Part shown: positions 1-6,075 of the stretch, in pieces
How positions within the stretch are numbered: position 1 is the stretch's first letter
Layout: each line of letters begins with the position of its first letter
Program-made: the position numbers and the translations under genes
The notes under the pieces: generated by a model
Database searches by the model: none
Told to the model about the DNA's origin: nothing
Seen by the model: the letters and a program-made list of their open reading frames with translations, nothing else
Assembly (NCBI GenBank): GCA_017457465.1
Contig: JAFTHJ010000233.1
Coordinates: 1-6,920 of the forward strand
Source of the DNA: Clostridia bacterium
GTDB lineage: Bacteria > Bacillota > Clostridia > Oscillospirales > CAG-272
Direction of reading: 5' to 3'
DNA length: 6,920 bases

Positions 1-170
1 AAATACAGAATATAGACGGTGAGCTCCGCTCTATAACAAAGGGAGACGCCAATGATGAACCGGACTACGGATATATAACCGAAAGCGACATAGTAGGGCT
101 TGTCAATTTCAAGATAGCATATATAGGATATCCGTCGTTGTGGATAAGAAATTTATTCATAGGAAAGTGA
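1..170 (+). CDS. sipW: SipW-like signal peptidase I, C-terminal fragment (5' end outside window)
   Basis: Only the last 55 codons (from base 3) and the TGA stop at 168-170 are present. The fragment contains the motif TKGDANDEPD (about bases 36-65), the conserved aspartate-containing box of ER/archaeal-type (SipW-like) signal peptidase I, followed by a segment ITESDIVGLV and a hydrophobic end, YIGYPSLWIRNLF, typical of the C-termini of clostridial members. Such membrane serine proteases use a Ser-His-Asp set and cleave signal peptides of a dedicated group of exported proteins, such as TasA in Bacillus. The Ser and His boxes lie outside the window, so activity cannot be judged. The gene is followed after 10 nt by a DUF5305-type membrane protein and then by a protein with a SipW-class signal peptide, its probable substrate. 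This neighbourhood supports the SipW-like call rather than a general SPase. The gene symbol is by family analogy. Confidence 0.85.
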   Translation, partial: IQNIDGELRSITKGDANDEPDYGYITESDIVGLVNFKIAYIGYPSLWIRNLFIGK

Positions 171-180
171 GGTGTGTTGA

Positions 181-1866
181 ATGTCAGAAGCCCAAAAGAT
201 AAGACGGGAACGCTATAAGCGTAATCGAGGAAAACTGATAATGGCGCAGAGTATTGTAGTCGCAATACTTACGCTGCTTATGATTATTTCAGCTGTCACC
301 TACGTCTACATCAATAAGACCTATTTTGTGGAATACACAGAGGCGAGTGATGTTGACTATAAGGTACAGCTGAAGGACAATGAATTCTATGACAGCGAAT
401 ATCTGGGAAGGGATCAGGCTTACGTCGCATCTCTGATAGACGATGTTATAGCCACCTTCAAGTATGAGTTGAATACGGATACCGAGGGAGCGAACTACGA
501 GTATTCGTATAATATGGAGGCTCAACTTGAGATAATCGACGACCGTTCGGGAGAGGCGCTTTTCAAGCCGACATATGTCATAAAGGAGGAGCAGCGCTTC
601 ACTCATAATACCGATGTTCCGCTGCGAATAAATGAGATCGCGGTTCTGGACTATCAGCACTATAATGACCTTGCGAACAAGTTTATCGAGACCTACGACC
701 TCAACGATACCACAAGCGCGCTGATAGTCAGAATAAAGGTAAAGGTATACAGCAGTAACGCATCCTTTAACAACGCCACTGTCAACGAGCACATTGTGGC
801 TCTCAATATACCGCTTACCGAAAAGGCAGTAAATATTGAAATGACGGCAAGTGTTCCCACGTCACAGGTCAAGACGATAGTCTGCGACGGAAGCGCGGGT
901 AAGGAAGTCTTCAAGGTAGGCGCGGTAATACTCGGAGTGTTCGACGCTCTTGCTATACTGTTTATGGTAGCCTTTATCTACCTTACCAAGAATAGCGATA
1001 TTACCTACGAAAACAAGGTCAAGAAGATACTTTCTGCTTATAAATCGCACATTCAGAGAATCACGAACCCATTTGACAGTACGGGATATCAGGTATTGTA
1101 TGTAGACAGCTTTGACGCGCTTCTCGAGATAAGAGAGACGCTTCAGGAGCCGATTCTTATGTATGAGAACGAGGATAAGACCTGTGCCGAGTTTATGATT
1201 CCCACCAAGGCAAAGCTTCTGTATCTCTATGTTATAAAGGTCGACGGATATGAGGAGCTTTACACTCCCGCCGAGACAGTTGAAGTACCTGTGGAGGAGC
1301 CTGTAGAGGAGTCTGTAGCGGAGGAGCCGATAATAGAAGAGGTTGTTGAAGAGCCTGTTGAAGAGGTAGAGGAAGAGCCTGTTATAGAGCCTGTGATTAT
1401 TCCCCAGCCGGTGATTATCGATATGCCCGAGGAGGAGATAATTGCCGAGGAGACAGTTGAACTTCCCATAGAGGAAGAAGCTGTAGAGGAAGAACCTGTA
1501 GAGGAAATCGCAATAGAAGAGCCCGTGATAGAGGAAGTCGTCGAGGAACCCGAGGAGGTCGTCGAGGAAGGCGTTGAGGTCATAGAGGTAATCTGGCCCG
1601 AGCGTCCCGAAAGAAACAAGACCTACAAGTATGACCCCGACGGAGAGACCGTAAACGCGGGAGACGTGGTTCTCGTTCCCACAAGAGACGTGGAGAGAGA
1701 CCGCGAGATAGTCAGAGAGGCGGAGGTAGCAAAGGGAAATTACAAGGTAGATCCCGCAACGCTCGAGCATCCCCTCAAGAAGATAATCTGTGTTGTAAGA
1801 CGTAAAGCAACAGAGGTATTCACGTCGATGATAATTGACGAAAAAAAGGACACCGAGGATAAATAA
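181..1866 (+). CDS. DUF5305-type two-pass membrane protein with acidic cytoplasmic tether and small C-terminal domain
   Basis: The protein has 561 residues. The ATG is preceded by GAGGTG at 169-174, overlapping the stop of the signal-peptidase gene, so translation is probably coupled. A basic N-terminus (1-19) precedes transmembrane helix 1 (about 20-45). An extracytoplasmic domain (about 46-243) begins with VDYKVQLKDNEFYDSEYL and resembles DUF5305 (Pfam PF17231), a family often beside SipW-like signal peptidases. Helix 2 spans about 246-269. The cytoplasmic part has a short alpha/beta segment (270-358, including YQVLYVDSFDALLEI), an acidic EEPV-rich tether (about 366-470) and a compact C-terminal domain (about 471-545) with a TYKYDPDGE motif, GDVVLVPTRD, and a basic tail (HPLKKIICVVRRK). 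By the positive-inside rule both termini face the cytoplasm. The biochemical role is unknown. Context suggests an accessory to export or processing of the downstream secreted protein. The family call is from recognised pattern, not a search. Confidence 0.8.
   Translation: MSEAQKIRRERYKRNRGKLIMAQSIVVAILTLLMIISAVTYVYINKTYFVEYTEASDVDYKVQLKDNEFYDSEYLGRDQAYVASLIDDVIATFKYELNTDTEGANYEYSYNMEAQLEIIDDRSGEALFKPTYVIKEEQRFTHNTDVPLRINEIAVLDYQHYNDLANKFIETYDLNDTTSALIVRIKVKVYSSNASFNNATVNEHIVALNIPLTEKAVNIEMTASVPTSQVKTIVCDGSAGKEVFKVGAVILGVFDALAILFMVAFIYLTKNSDITYENKVKKILSAYKSHIQRITNPFDSTGYQVLYVDSFDALLEIRETLQEPILMYENEDKTCAEFMIPTKAKLLYLYVIKVDGYEELYTPAETVEVPVEEPVEESVAEEPIIEEVVEEPVEEVEEEPVIEPVIIPQPVIIDMPEEEIIAEETVELPIEEEAVEEEPVEEIAIEEPVIEEVVEEPEEVVEEGVEVIEVIWPERPERNKTYKYDPDGETVNAGDVVLVPTRDVERDREIVREAEVAKGNYKVDPATLEHPLKKIICVVRRKATEVFTSMIIDEKKDTEDK
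1276..1590 (+). repeat. Imperfect acidic EEPV/EEVVEEP repeat tract inside the DUF5305-type gene
   Basis: Codons for residues about 366-470 encode a degenerate repeat built from units such as VEEPVEE, IEEVVEEP and EEEPVIEPV. The DNA repeats are imperfect (GAGGAGCCTGTAGAGGAG and variants), with synonymous codon mixing, so this is an established tract rather than a fresh slippage product. The tract is expected to be extended, highly negative and on the cytoplasmic side of the membrane. It interrupts two ordered segments and likely acts as a flexible tether of variable length. Confidence 0.85.
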
Positions 1867-1902
1867 TATCGGTTAAAAATCAAGGAAAGGAGGACACCGT
1901 AT

Positions 1903-2934
1903 ATGAAGAGATGGCACAAAGCGTTATTCTGTATAGTGTTCTCCTTCATCTTTTGCTTCCTTACCGTTGGCTATGCCGCGGTGAGTGACACTCTCGTTAT
2001 CGAGGGTATAAGTGAAAGTAAGGCACAGACGGGCGTTTTCATTAAAAGCGCGACACTTGCGAATCCCTCGGATAACGCCGAGATAAGCCGATACTACGGC
2101 ACTAATCTTACCAGCCGCGTAAACCTCGGAAATGACGGCTCCGCGACTGTTACCTTTAATCTCTCGGTCTATAATAACAGTGCTTACGTATATACCTTTA
2201 ACGGAGTGAAATATATGGTAGGCGAGGGAACCTACGATAACGAAAATATCACGTTCTTGCTTTCGGGACTTGAGAAAGGAAATTCTATCGGAGGCAAGGA
2301 AACTATTCATTTCAGTGTTACATTTAAGTACGATAACGCCAACAATATCAGCGATACCGAGCTTAATTCGATTCTGAATTTCGAGTTTGTTCCCGAGGCG
2401 GAATATATTCCCGAAATAGTCGTCAGCGGAGCGCTCGGAAAGTTTGAGCAGATACTGAATGACTCTGCCGATATGACGGCACTTCTCAACCAGATGGACA
2501 GCTATCAGAATAACAGACATAACAGCTCTTATATCGGAAACGTGGTCGGCTCGACCTCTTCGGATACGGCACTTCTTAACTCGCTCTTTACAGAGGACGG
2601 AACGAATTACCTCACGCTTGAAATAGGCGGTGTTACCACAAATGTTACAGCGATGATAAAGAGAGAGAATGTTGACGGAAATGCCGCTACGGGTGACGAA
2701 AACGGAAACGAAATGACGATATATATGACGGCAGACGATATAAGCGACCTTCCTTGGTACGGAGGCTCTGTCGAGGTATTCGCGGCTGTCTTCACCAAGA
2801 GCGATGACGGAAAGTGGTACCAGATAGGCGAGATGTACGATGGAACAGCCACGGCTAACAACTATTCGGGCGGATGGGGAAGAAACTCCTTCAATACCGA
2901 TACTTGTGAGACAACAAAGGCTTATTATGACTGA
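1903..2934 (+). CDS. Secreted protein with SipW-class signal peptide (TasA/camelysin-like surface protein), probably C-terminally shortened
   Basis: The protein has 343 residues. The ATG has an excellent AAAGGAGG at 1886-1893, 9 nt upstream. The signal peptide has a basic MKRWHK start, a hydrophobic core (about 8-22) and the sequence TVGYAAVSDTLVIEG, characteristic of SipW-dependent exported proteins in Clostridia. Cleavage is likely near GYA-AVSD. The mature part looks all-beta. Residues about 40-165 resemble a TasA-like beta sandwich (alternating TVTFNLSVYNN, ETIHFSVTFKYDN, LNFEFVPE). A spacer region (about 175-232) leads to a second segment (about 233-330) with LTLEIGGVTTNVTAM, NEMTIYMTADD and VEVFAAVF strands. 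No LPXTG motif or membrane anchor is seen, so it may be released or assembled into surface fibres. It closes the operon behind its probable peptidase. The frame stays plausibly coding after the TGA (see the separate entry), so this may be a truncated or read-through form. The precise role is unknown. Confidence 0.85.
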   Translation: MKRWHKALFCIVFSFIFCFLTVGYAAVSDTLVIEGISESKAQTGVFIKSATLANPSDNAEISRYYGTNLTSRVNLGNDGSATVTFNLSVYNNSAYVYTFNGVKYMVGEGTYDNENITFLLSGLEKGNSIGGKETIHFSVTFKYDNANNISDTELNSILNFEFVPEAEYIPEIVVSGALGKFEQILNDSADMTALLNQMDSYQNNRHNSSYIGNVVGSTSSDTALLNSLFTEDGTNYLTLEIGGVTTNVTAMIKRENVDGNAATGDENGNEMTIYMTADDISDLPWYGGSVEVFAAVFTKSDDGKWYQIGEMYDGTATANNYSGGWGRNSFNTDTCETTKAYYD

Positions 2935-2991
2935 GCAGCGCCGAGAGGCTCTGATATTGAGACCGTGATAGCCGCAATTCCGAAAACTTAA
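2935..2991 (+). other. In-frame coding-like extension of the secreted-protein gene beyond its TGA, ending at TAA
   Basis: After the TGA at 2932-2934 the same frame stays open for 18 codons, AAPRGSDIETVIAAIPKT, to a TAA at 2989-2991. The segment GSDIETVIAAI reads as an amphipathic helix, and its codons (AGA, GAG, ATA, GCC) match the gene. The TAA lies 6 nt before the terminator hairpin, the spacing expected of the original gene end, whereas the TGA leaves 63 nt. A single change from GGA, AGA, CGA, TGG, TGC, TGT, TTA or TCA could have produced the TGA. It may be a nonsense mutation, a sequence error or a readthrough site. Confidence 0.55.
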
Positions 2992-2997
2992 TAATTA

Positions 2998-3020
2998 CGG
3001 GGGCGAATTGTTCGCCCCCG
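2998..3020 (+). terminator. GC-rich terminator hairpin after the SipW-module operon
   Basis: A perfect 10-bp stem (CGGGGGCGAA at 2998-3007 pairs with TTCGCCCCCG at 3011-3020) encloses a 3-nt loop, TTG. The following sequence is A/T rich (ATTATATTTATA) but lacks a clean run of T, so intrinsic termination is probable but not ideal. Its position just after the coding-like extension and before the promoter of the next operon supports the terminator role. Confidence 0.75.
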
Positions 3021-3021
3021 A

Positions 3022-3041
3022 TTATATTTATATAAATATAA
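3022..3041. repeat. 20-nt perfect AT palindrome behind the terminator
   Basis: TTATATTTATATAAATATAA equals its own reverse complement. It directly abuts the GC-rich hairpin, within an almost pure A/T stretch of about 50 bases upstream of the eda promoter. It may be chance in such composition, a second weak hairpin, a protein-binding site or part of an UP-like region. Confidence 0.5.
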
Positions 3042-3089
3042 AATAACTACAATAAAATATAAAAAATATATAGAAATACGGAAATTCTC

Positions 3090-3118
3090 TTGACGGAAAA
3101 TGGCTTCTGCTTTATCAT
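3090..3118 (+). promoter_or_regulatory. Sigma-A promoter of the eda-propeller-kdgK operon
   Basis: The -35 box is TTGACG (3090-3095), the spacer is 17 nt and the -10 box is TATCAT (3113-3118). An A/T-rich stretch upstream (about 3040-3078) could act as an UP element. Transcription should start near 3125. The location between a terminator and the first gene of the operon fits well. Confidence 0.75.
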
Positions 3119-3123
3119 TAAAT

Positions 3124-3148
3124 CGACTATGGCAAGTTTTTATAGTCG
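3124..3148. promoter_or_regulatory. Inverted repeat at the predicted transcription start: candidate operator or 5' mRNA hairpin
   Basis: CGACTAT (3124-3130) and ATAGTCG (3142-3148) form perfect 7-bp arms around an 11-nt centre. The left arm starts about 6 nt after the -10 box, at the expected +1. A repressor bound here would block initiation or escape. If transcribed, the arms would form a stem-loop at the extreme 5' end of the mRNA. It does not match a CcpA cre site. The regulator is unknown and not in the window. Confidence 0.5.
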
Positions 3149-3167
3149 TATATCAACGAAGATAAAC

Positions 3168-3173
3168 AGGAGA
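3168..3173 (+). promoter_or_regulatory. Ribosome binding site fixing the eda start
   Basis: AGGAGA lies 6 nt before ATG 3180. It decides between this start and upstream in-frame candidates (TTG 3090, ATG 3129), neither of which has a Shine-Dalgarno sequence within the predicted transcript. Confidence 0.8.
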
Positions 3174-3179
3174 CAAAAA

Positions 3180-3845
3180 ATGAAAGAAAAACTTATCAGG
3201 GAAATTTGTGACGACAAGCTGATAGTTATTATCAGAGGTGTCGAGGATGCCAAGCTTGAGCCTCTGTTCGAGGCTATGTACGAGGGCGGAGTTCGCTTTG
3301 CGGAGATAACCTTCGACGCAAAGGGAATAGTCACCCCCAAGCAAACTGCCGAGCGTATAAGCCGTATGAAGGAGCGCTTTGACGGTAAAATACACGTTGG
3401 CGCGGGAACTGTCATTCATATGGAACAGGCAAGAGAAGCGGTTGCGGCGGGAGCTGAATTTCTTATATCACCCAACACAAACCTTGATATTATAGATTAC
3501 GCGGTAAAGGAGAACGTGGTGTCTATGCCGGGAGCTATGACTCCCACAGAGGCGGTAACCGCTTACGACAGAGGCGCGGATTTCGTTAAGATTTTCCCGT
3601 CCGACTCTCTTGGAGTAGGCTACATAAAGGCACTTTGCGCCCCACTCTCGCACATTCCGTTTATGGCTGTCGGAGGCGTTAATCACCTTAACGTCGCGGA
3701 CTTCCTCAAGGCAGGAGTTTGCGGAGTTGGAGTAGGCTCTAACATAGTCAATAAGGAAATGCTTAAGAACGAGAGCTGGGGAGAGATAACCGAACTTGCT
3801 TCAAAGTACAGGGCGGCAATCGACGCTTATGTGCAGAAAGGATAA
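3180..3845 (+). CDS. eda: 2-dehydro-3-deoxy-phosphogluconate (KDPG/KHG) aldolase
   Basis: The protein has 221 residues, close to the usual 200-220 of bacterial class I KDPG aldolases. It cleaves KDPG to pyruvate and D-glyceraldehyde-3-phosphate in the cytoplasm, the last step of the Entner-Doudoroff and uronate routes. Visible motifs, in order: IIRG (Arg19), AEIT (Glu42, general acid/base), VGAGTV (Thr77), FLISPN (Pro98), the Schiff-base lysine Lys137 in DFVKIFPSD, AVGGV (164-167, phosphate binding) and GVGVGSNIV (182-190). The ATG at 3180 is chosen because AGGAGA lies 6 nt upstream (3168-3173). The open frame extends back to a TTG at 3090, but that TTG is the -35 box. The ATG at 3129 lacks a ribosome binding site and sits in the hairpin. 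It is the first gene of the operon, 3 nt before the propeller gene. Activity on KDPGal or related acids cannot be excluded. Confidence 0.93.
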   Translation: MKEKLIREICDDKLIVIIRGVEDAKLEPLFEAMYEGGVRFAEITFDAKGIVTPKQTAERISRMKERFDGKIHVGAGTVIHMEQAREAVAAGAEFLISPNTNLDIIDYAVKENVVSMPGAMTPTEAVTAYDRGADFVKIFPSDSLGVGYIKALCAPLSHIPFMAVGGVNHLNVADFLKAGVCGVGVGSNIVNKEMLKNESWGEITELASKYRAAIDAYVQKG

Positions 3846-3848
3846 GAT

Positions 3849-4940
3849 ATGTTCATTACAGATAAAGAAGCTCTGAAGAAATATTATGCTGAAAAACGAA
3901 ACTGGCAGGGTATTCCCTCAATTGAAAGAACCAAGGGAGGAAGAATATTCGCCGCGTTTTACAGCGGAGGTAAAACGGAAGAGAACGGAAACTACTCTCT
4001 TGTTATATGCTCGGATAACGGCGTTGATTTCGGTGAGCCGATAGCCGTTTCTGATGTGGGAGAGGATGGAAGAACCTATGATGCCTGTCTTTGGATAGAC
4101 CCGCTTGACAGACTTTGGTTCATCTGGTCGGTTATGCCGAACAACAGAGTTGAGTGCGCTATCTGTGACAACCCCGATGCCGACACACTCCTCTGGAGTG
4201 ATGTCCGCACTATAGGATACGATGTAATGCTCAATAAGCCCACCGTGCTTAAGAACGGCGATTGGCTATTCCCATGTGCCGTCTGGAAGGACGGACTCAA
4301 GGCGGGAGGCGGCGGAGCAGAGGGAAATCATCCCACGGGCGCTCACGTGTTTGTTACGAGAGATAAGGGCGAGAGCTTCGAGCTTCTCGGAACGGCAATA
4401 GCCGCTGACCGTATGTATGACGAGCATATGGTGCTTGAGCACGATGACAGACTTGAAATGTATATAAGAACGGCGTACGGTATCGCGGTTTCCGAATCGC
4501 GTGACGGCGGAAAGACGTGGAGTCGCGGTGTTGACTGCGGATTCGGCGGACCTAACTCAAGATTCCATATCGTAAGGCTTCGCTCTGGCAATATCCTGCT
4601 TATAAATCACTATCGCTTTGCCGACAGAAATAATCTGACGGCTATGATATCCGAGGACGACGGTGTCACCTTCAAGGGATTTTTGCTGCTTGACGAGAGA
4701 CTTGATGTTTCATACCCCGACGTAAAAGAGGGCAATGACGGATTCATCTATATAATTTACGATAGAGAAAGAGGCGCGATATACCGCAAAAAGAGAGATT
4801 ACGAGAACTTCGCGAAGCAGATTCTTATGGCGAAGGTCACCGAGGAGGATATCCTCGCGGGTAAGCTCGTAAATCCCGAAAGCAAACTTAAAATAACTAT
4901 AAGCAGACTTAATAAAGATAAGGAGAGTTTAACAAAATGA
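3849..4940 (+). CDS. Cytoplasmic sialidase-fold (BNR/Asp-box) protein in a KDG operon, specificity unknown
   Basis: The protein has 363 residues and matches the sialidase superfamily propeller pattern. It begins with RNWQGIPSIERTKGGRIFAAF, reminiscent of the (R)IP entry motif, and has four Asp-box-like motifs: SDNGVDF (55-61), RDKGESF (171-177), SRDGGKTW (217-224) and SEDDGVTF (268-275). Conserved-looking segments include YDACLWIDP (77-85), NKPTVL (129-134), DEHMVLE (191-197), GGPNSRFHIVRL (233-244), and SYPDV with YDRERGAIY (288-292, 304-312). No signal peptide or membrane segment is present, so it acts in the cytoplasm on an imported sugar. Often-annotated 'exo-alpha-sialidase' is only a fold label: the complete arginine triad is not evident to me. 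AAAGGA at 3837-3842 serves the ATG. The gene begins 3 nt after eda and its stop overlaps the kdgK start, implying a role in supplying or processing a uronate or 2-keto-3-deoxy sugar acid. A glycosidase, lyase or epimerase-type activity is possible. Confidence 0.8.
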   Translation: MFITDKEALKKYYAEKRNWQGIPSIERTKGGRIFAAFYSGGKTEENGNYSLVICSDNGVDFGEPIAVSDVGEDGRTYDACLWIDPLDRLWFIWSVMPNNRVECAICDNPDADTLLWSDVRTIGYDVMLNKPTVLKNGDWLFPCAVWKDGLKAGGGGAEGNHPTGAHVFVTRDKGESFELLGTAIAADRMYDEHMVLEHDDRLEMYIRTAYGIAVSESRDGGKTWSRGVDCGFGGPNSRFHIVRLRSGNILLINHYRFADRNNLTAMISEDDGVTFKGFLLLDERLDVSYPDVKEGNDGFIYIIYDRERGAIYRKKRDYENFAKQILMAKVTEEDILAGKLVNPESKLKITISRLNKDKESLTK

Positions 4941-5956
4941 GATACGTAACATTCGGAGAAATAATGTTAAGACTCAATCCCGAGGGATATGAGAGATTTT
5001 TGCAGACAGATGGATTTGTGGCAACCTACGCGGGAGCGGAGGCTAACGTGGCTGTATCCCTCGCTAACTACGGCGCGGAGGCATACTTCGTCACAAAGGT
5101 TCCCGCACACGAGATAGGTCAGGCGGCAGTCAATAGCCTTCGCAGATACGGCGTTGGTACACAGTATATGGCTCGTGGCGGCGACAGACTCGGAATTTAT
5201 TTCGTTGAAAAGGGCGCAAGTCAGAGAGCAAGTAAGGTAATATACGACAGAGCGCACTCGGCTATAGCGGAAGCAGATGCCGCAGATTTCAACTGGGATG
5301 AGATTTTCAAAGACGGCGGTTGGTTCCACTTCACGGGTCTCACTCCCGCGCTTTCCGATTCTCTGGCAGCTATCTGCCTTGAAGCGCTCAAACAGGCAAA
5401 GGCTCACGGAATGACGGTCAGCTGTGACCTCAACTACCGCTCCAAGCTCTGGAGCCGTGAGAAGGCAAAGGCGGTTATGACCGAACTTGCAAAGTACGTT
5501 GACGTTTGTATCGCAAATGAGGAGGATGCCGCAGACGTATTCGGTATCCACGCGGCGAATACAGATATTACCGAGGGTAAGCTTTCGCACGAGGGATACA
5601 AGAGCGTTGCAAAGCAGCTCGCTGATACCTTTGGCTTCAAGTACGTTGCCTTCACACTTCGTGAGAGCATCAGCGCAAGTGACAATAACTGGGCGGCAAT
5701 GCTTTACGACGGAACAAACTTCTGCATCAGCACCAAGTATGCGGTACATATCGTTGACCGTGTGGGCGGAGGAGATAGCTTCGGCGGAGCGCTCATATAC
5801 GCGCTCGGTAACGGATACAGCACACAGGACGCTATTAACTTCGCGGCAGCGGCAAGTTGCTTGAAGCACTCTATTGAGGGCGACTTTAACCTTGTCAGCC
5901 TCAAGGAGGTTCAGACTCTCGCGGCGGGTAACGCATCGGGACGTGTGGTAAGATAA
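4937..5956 (+). CDS. kdgK: 2-keto-3-deoxygluconate kinase (PfkB/ribokinase family)
   Basis: The protein has 339 residues, the family's usual size. It phosphorylates KDG with ATP to KDPG, which the aldolase encoded upstream then cleaves. The N-terminal PfkB region has FGEIMLRLNP (6-15) and the sugar-binding AGAEANVAVSLA (32-43). KDG-kinase-like residues follow in DRLGIYFVEKGASQRASK (83-100) and VIYDRAHSAI (101-110), the segment that contacts the keto-acid in this group. DLNYRSKLW (164-172) and ANEEDA (193-198) are typical of the family. The C-terminal signature DRVGGGDSFGGALIYAL (274-290) carries the catalytic base Asp280 and the anion hole. AAGGAG at 4920-4925 lies 11 nt before the ATG, which overlaps the previous stop as ATGA, so translation is likely coupled. 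A strong terminator follows. Another PfkB sugar kinase specificity is possible, but pairing with eda makes KDG much the best call. Confidence 0.92.
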   Translation: MRYVTFGEIMLRLNPEGYERFLQTDGFVATYAGAEANVAVSLANYGAEAYFVTKVPAHEIGQAAVNSLRRYGVGTQYMARGGDRLGIYFVEKGASQRASKVIYDRAHSAIAEADAADFNWDEIFKDGGWFHFTGLTPALSDSLAAICLEALKQAKAHGMTVSCDLNYRSKLWSREKAKAVMTELAKYVDVCIANEEDAADVFGIHAANTDITEGKLSHEGYKSVAKQLADTFGFKYVAFTLRESISASDNNWAAMLYDGTNFCISTKYAVHIVDRVGGGDSFGGALIYALGNGYSTQDAINFAAAASCLKHSIEGDFNLVSLKEVQTLAAGNASGRVVR

Positions 5957-5961
5957 AACCG

Positions 5962-5998
5962 AACACCGACTTGCAAAAATATGCAGGTCGGTGTTTTT
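5962..5998 (+). terminator. Strong intrinsic terminator of the eda-propeller-kdgK operon
   Basis: A 13-bp stem (5963-5975 with 5982-5994, one G-T wobble) closes a 6-nt loop, AAAATA, and is followed directly by TTTTT (5994-5998). One further A-T pair (5962-5995) can form. It begins 6 nt after the kdgK stop, isolating the operon from the downstream gene. Confidence 0.93.
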
Positions 5999-6019
5999 GT
6001 ATCATCTTTTTAAAATCGC

Positions 6020-6048
6020 TTGATTTTTCGGTATAGGTGTGCTAAAAT
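6020..6048 (+). promoter_or_regulatory. Sigma-A promoter (extended -10) of the DUF4432 gene
   Basis: The -35 box is TTGATT (6020-6025), the spacer is 17 nt and the -10 box is TAAAAT (6043-6048), preceded by TGC (6040-6042), which makes an extended -10. Transcription should start near 6055, giving a short leader of about 20 nt. The ribosome site is GAGGT at 6066-6070, within a GAGGTGGAG purine stretch, 5 nt before the ATG at 6076. Confidence 0.75.
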
Positions 6049-6075
6049 GATAACATCAATCTTGTGAGGTGGAGT

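Noticed and set aside
1260..1619. Minus-strand open frame rich in Ser, Thr and Gly
   Set aside because: It is the reverse image of the acidic EEPV repeat on the + strand. Low complexity is inherited from the repeat, and no ribosome site or promoter supports it.
862..1770. Long minus-strand open frame of about 300 residues opposite the DUF5305-type gene
   Set aside because: It lies wholly opposite a well-supported gene and its product is a Leu/Tyr-rich mirror of the repeat, with no recognisable domain.
2932..2960. Selenocysteine insertion at the TGA of the secreted protein
   Set aside because: No convincing bacterial SECIS stem-loop follows the TGA, and the context, a cell-surface beta protein, does not suggest a redox site.
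3090..3179. N-terminal extension of the aldolase starting at TTG 3090 or ATG 3129
   Set aside because: TTG 3090 is the -35 box and would not be transcribed. ATG 3129 lies at about +5 within the dyad with no ribosome site. ATG 3180 has AGGAGA at proper distance and gives the family's N-terminus.
4967..5869. Long minus-strand open frame of about 300 residues opposite kdgK
   Set aside because: The + strand has a complete kinase with all family motifs. The antisense product is Cys/Val/Arg-rich without recognisable motifs or a start signal.
6039..6056. Possible CcpA cre site overlapping the DUF4432 promoter
   Set aside because: The TGCTAAAATGATAACA stretch lacks the central CG and spacing of the cre consensus.
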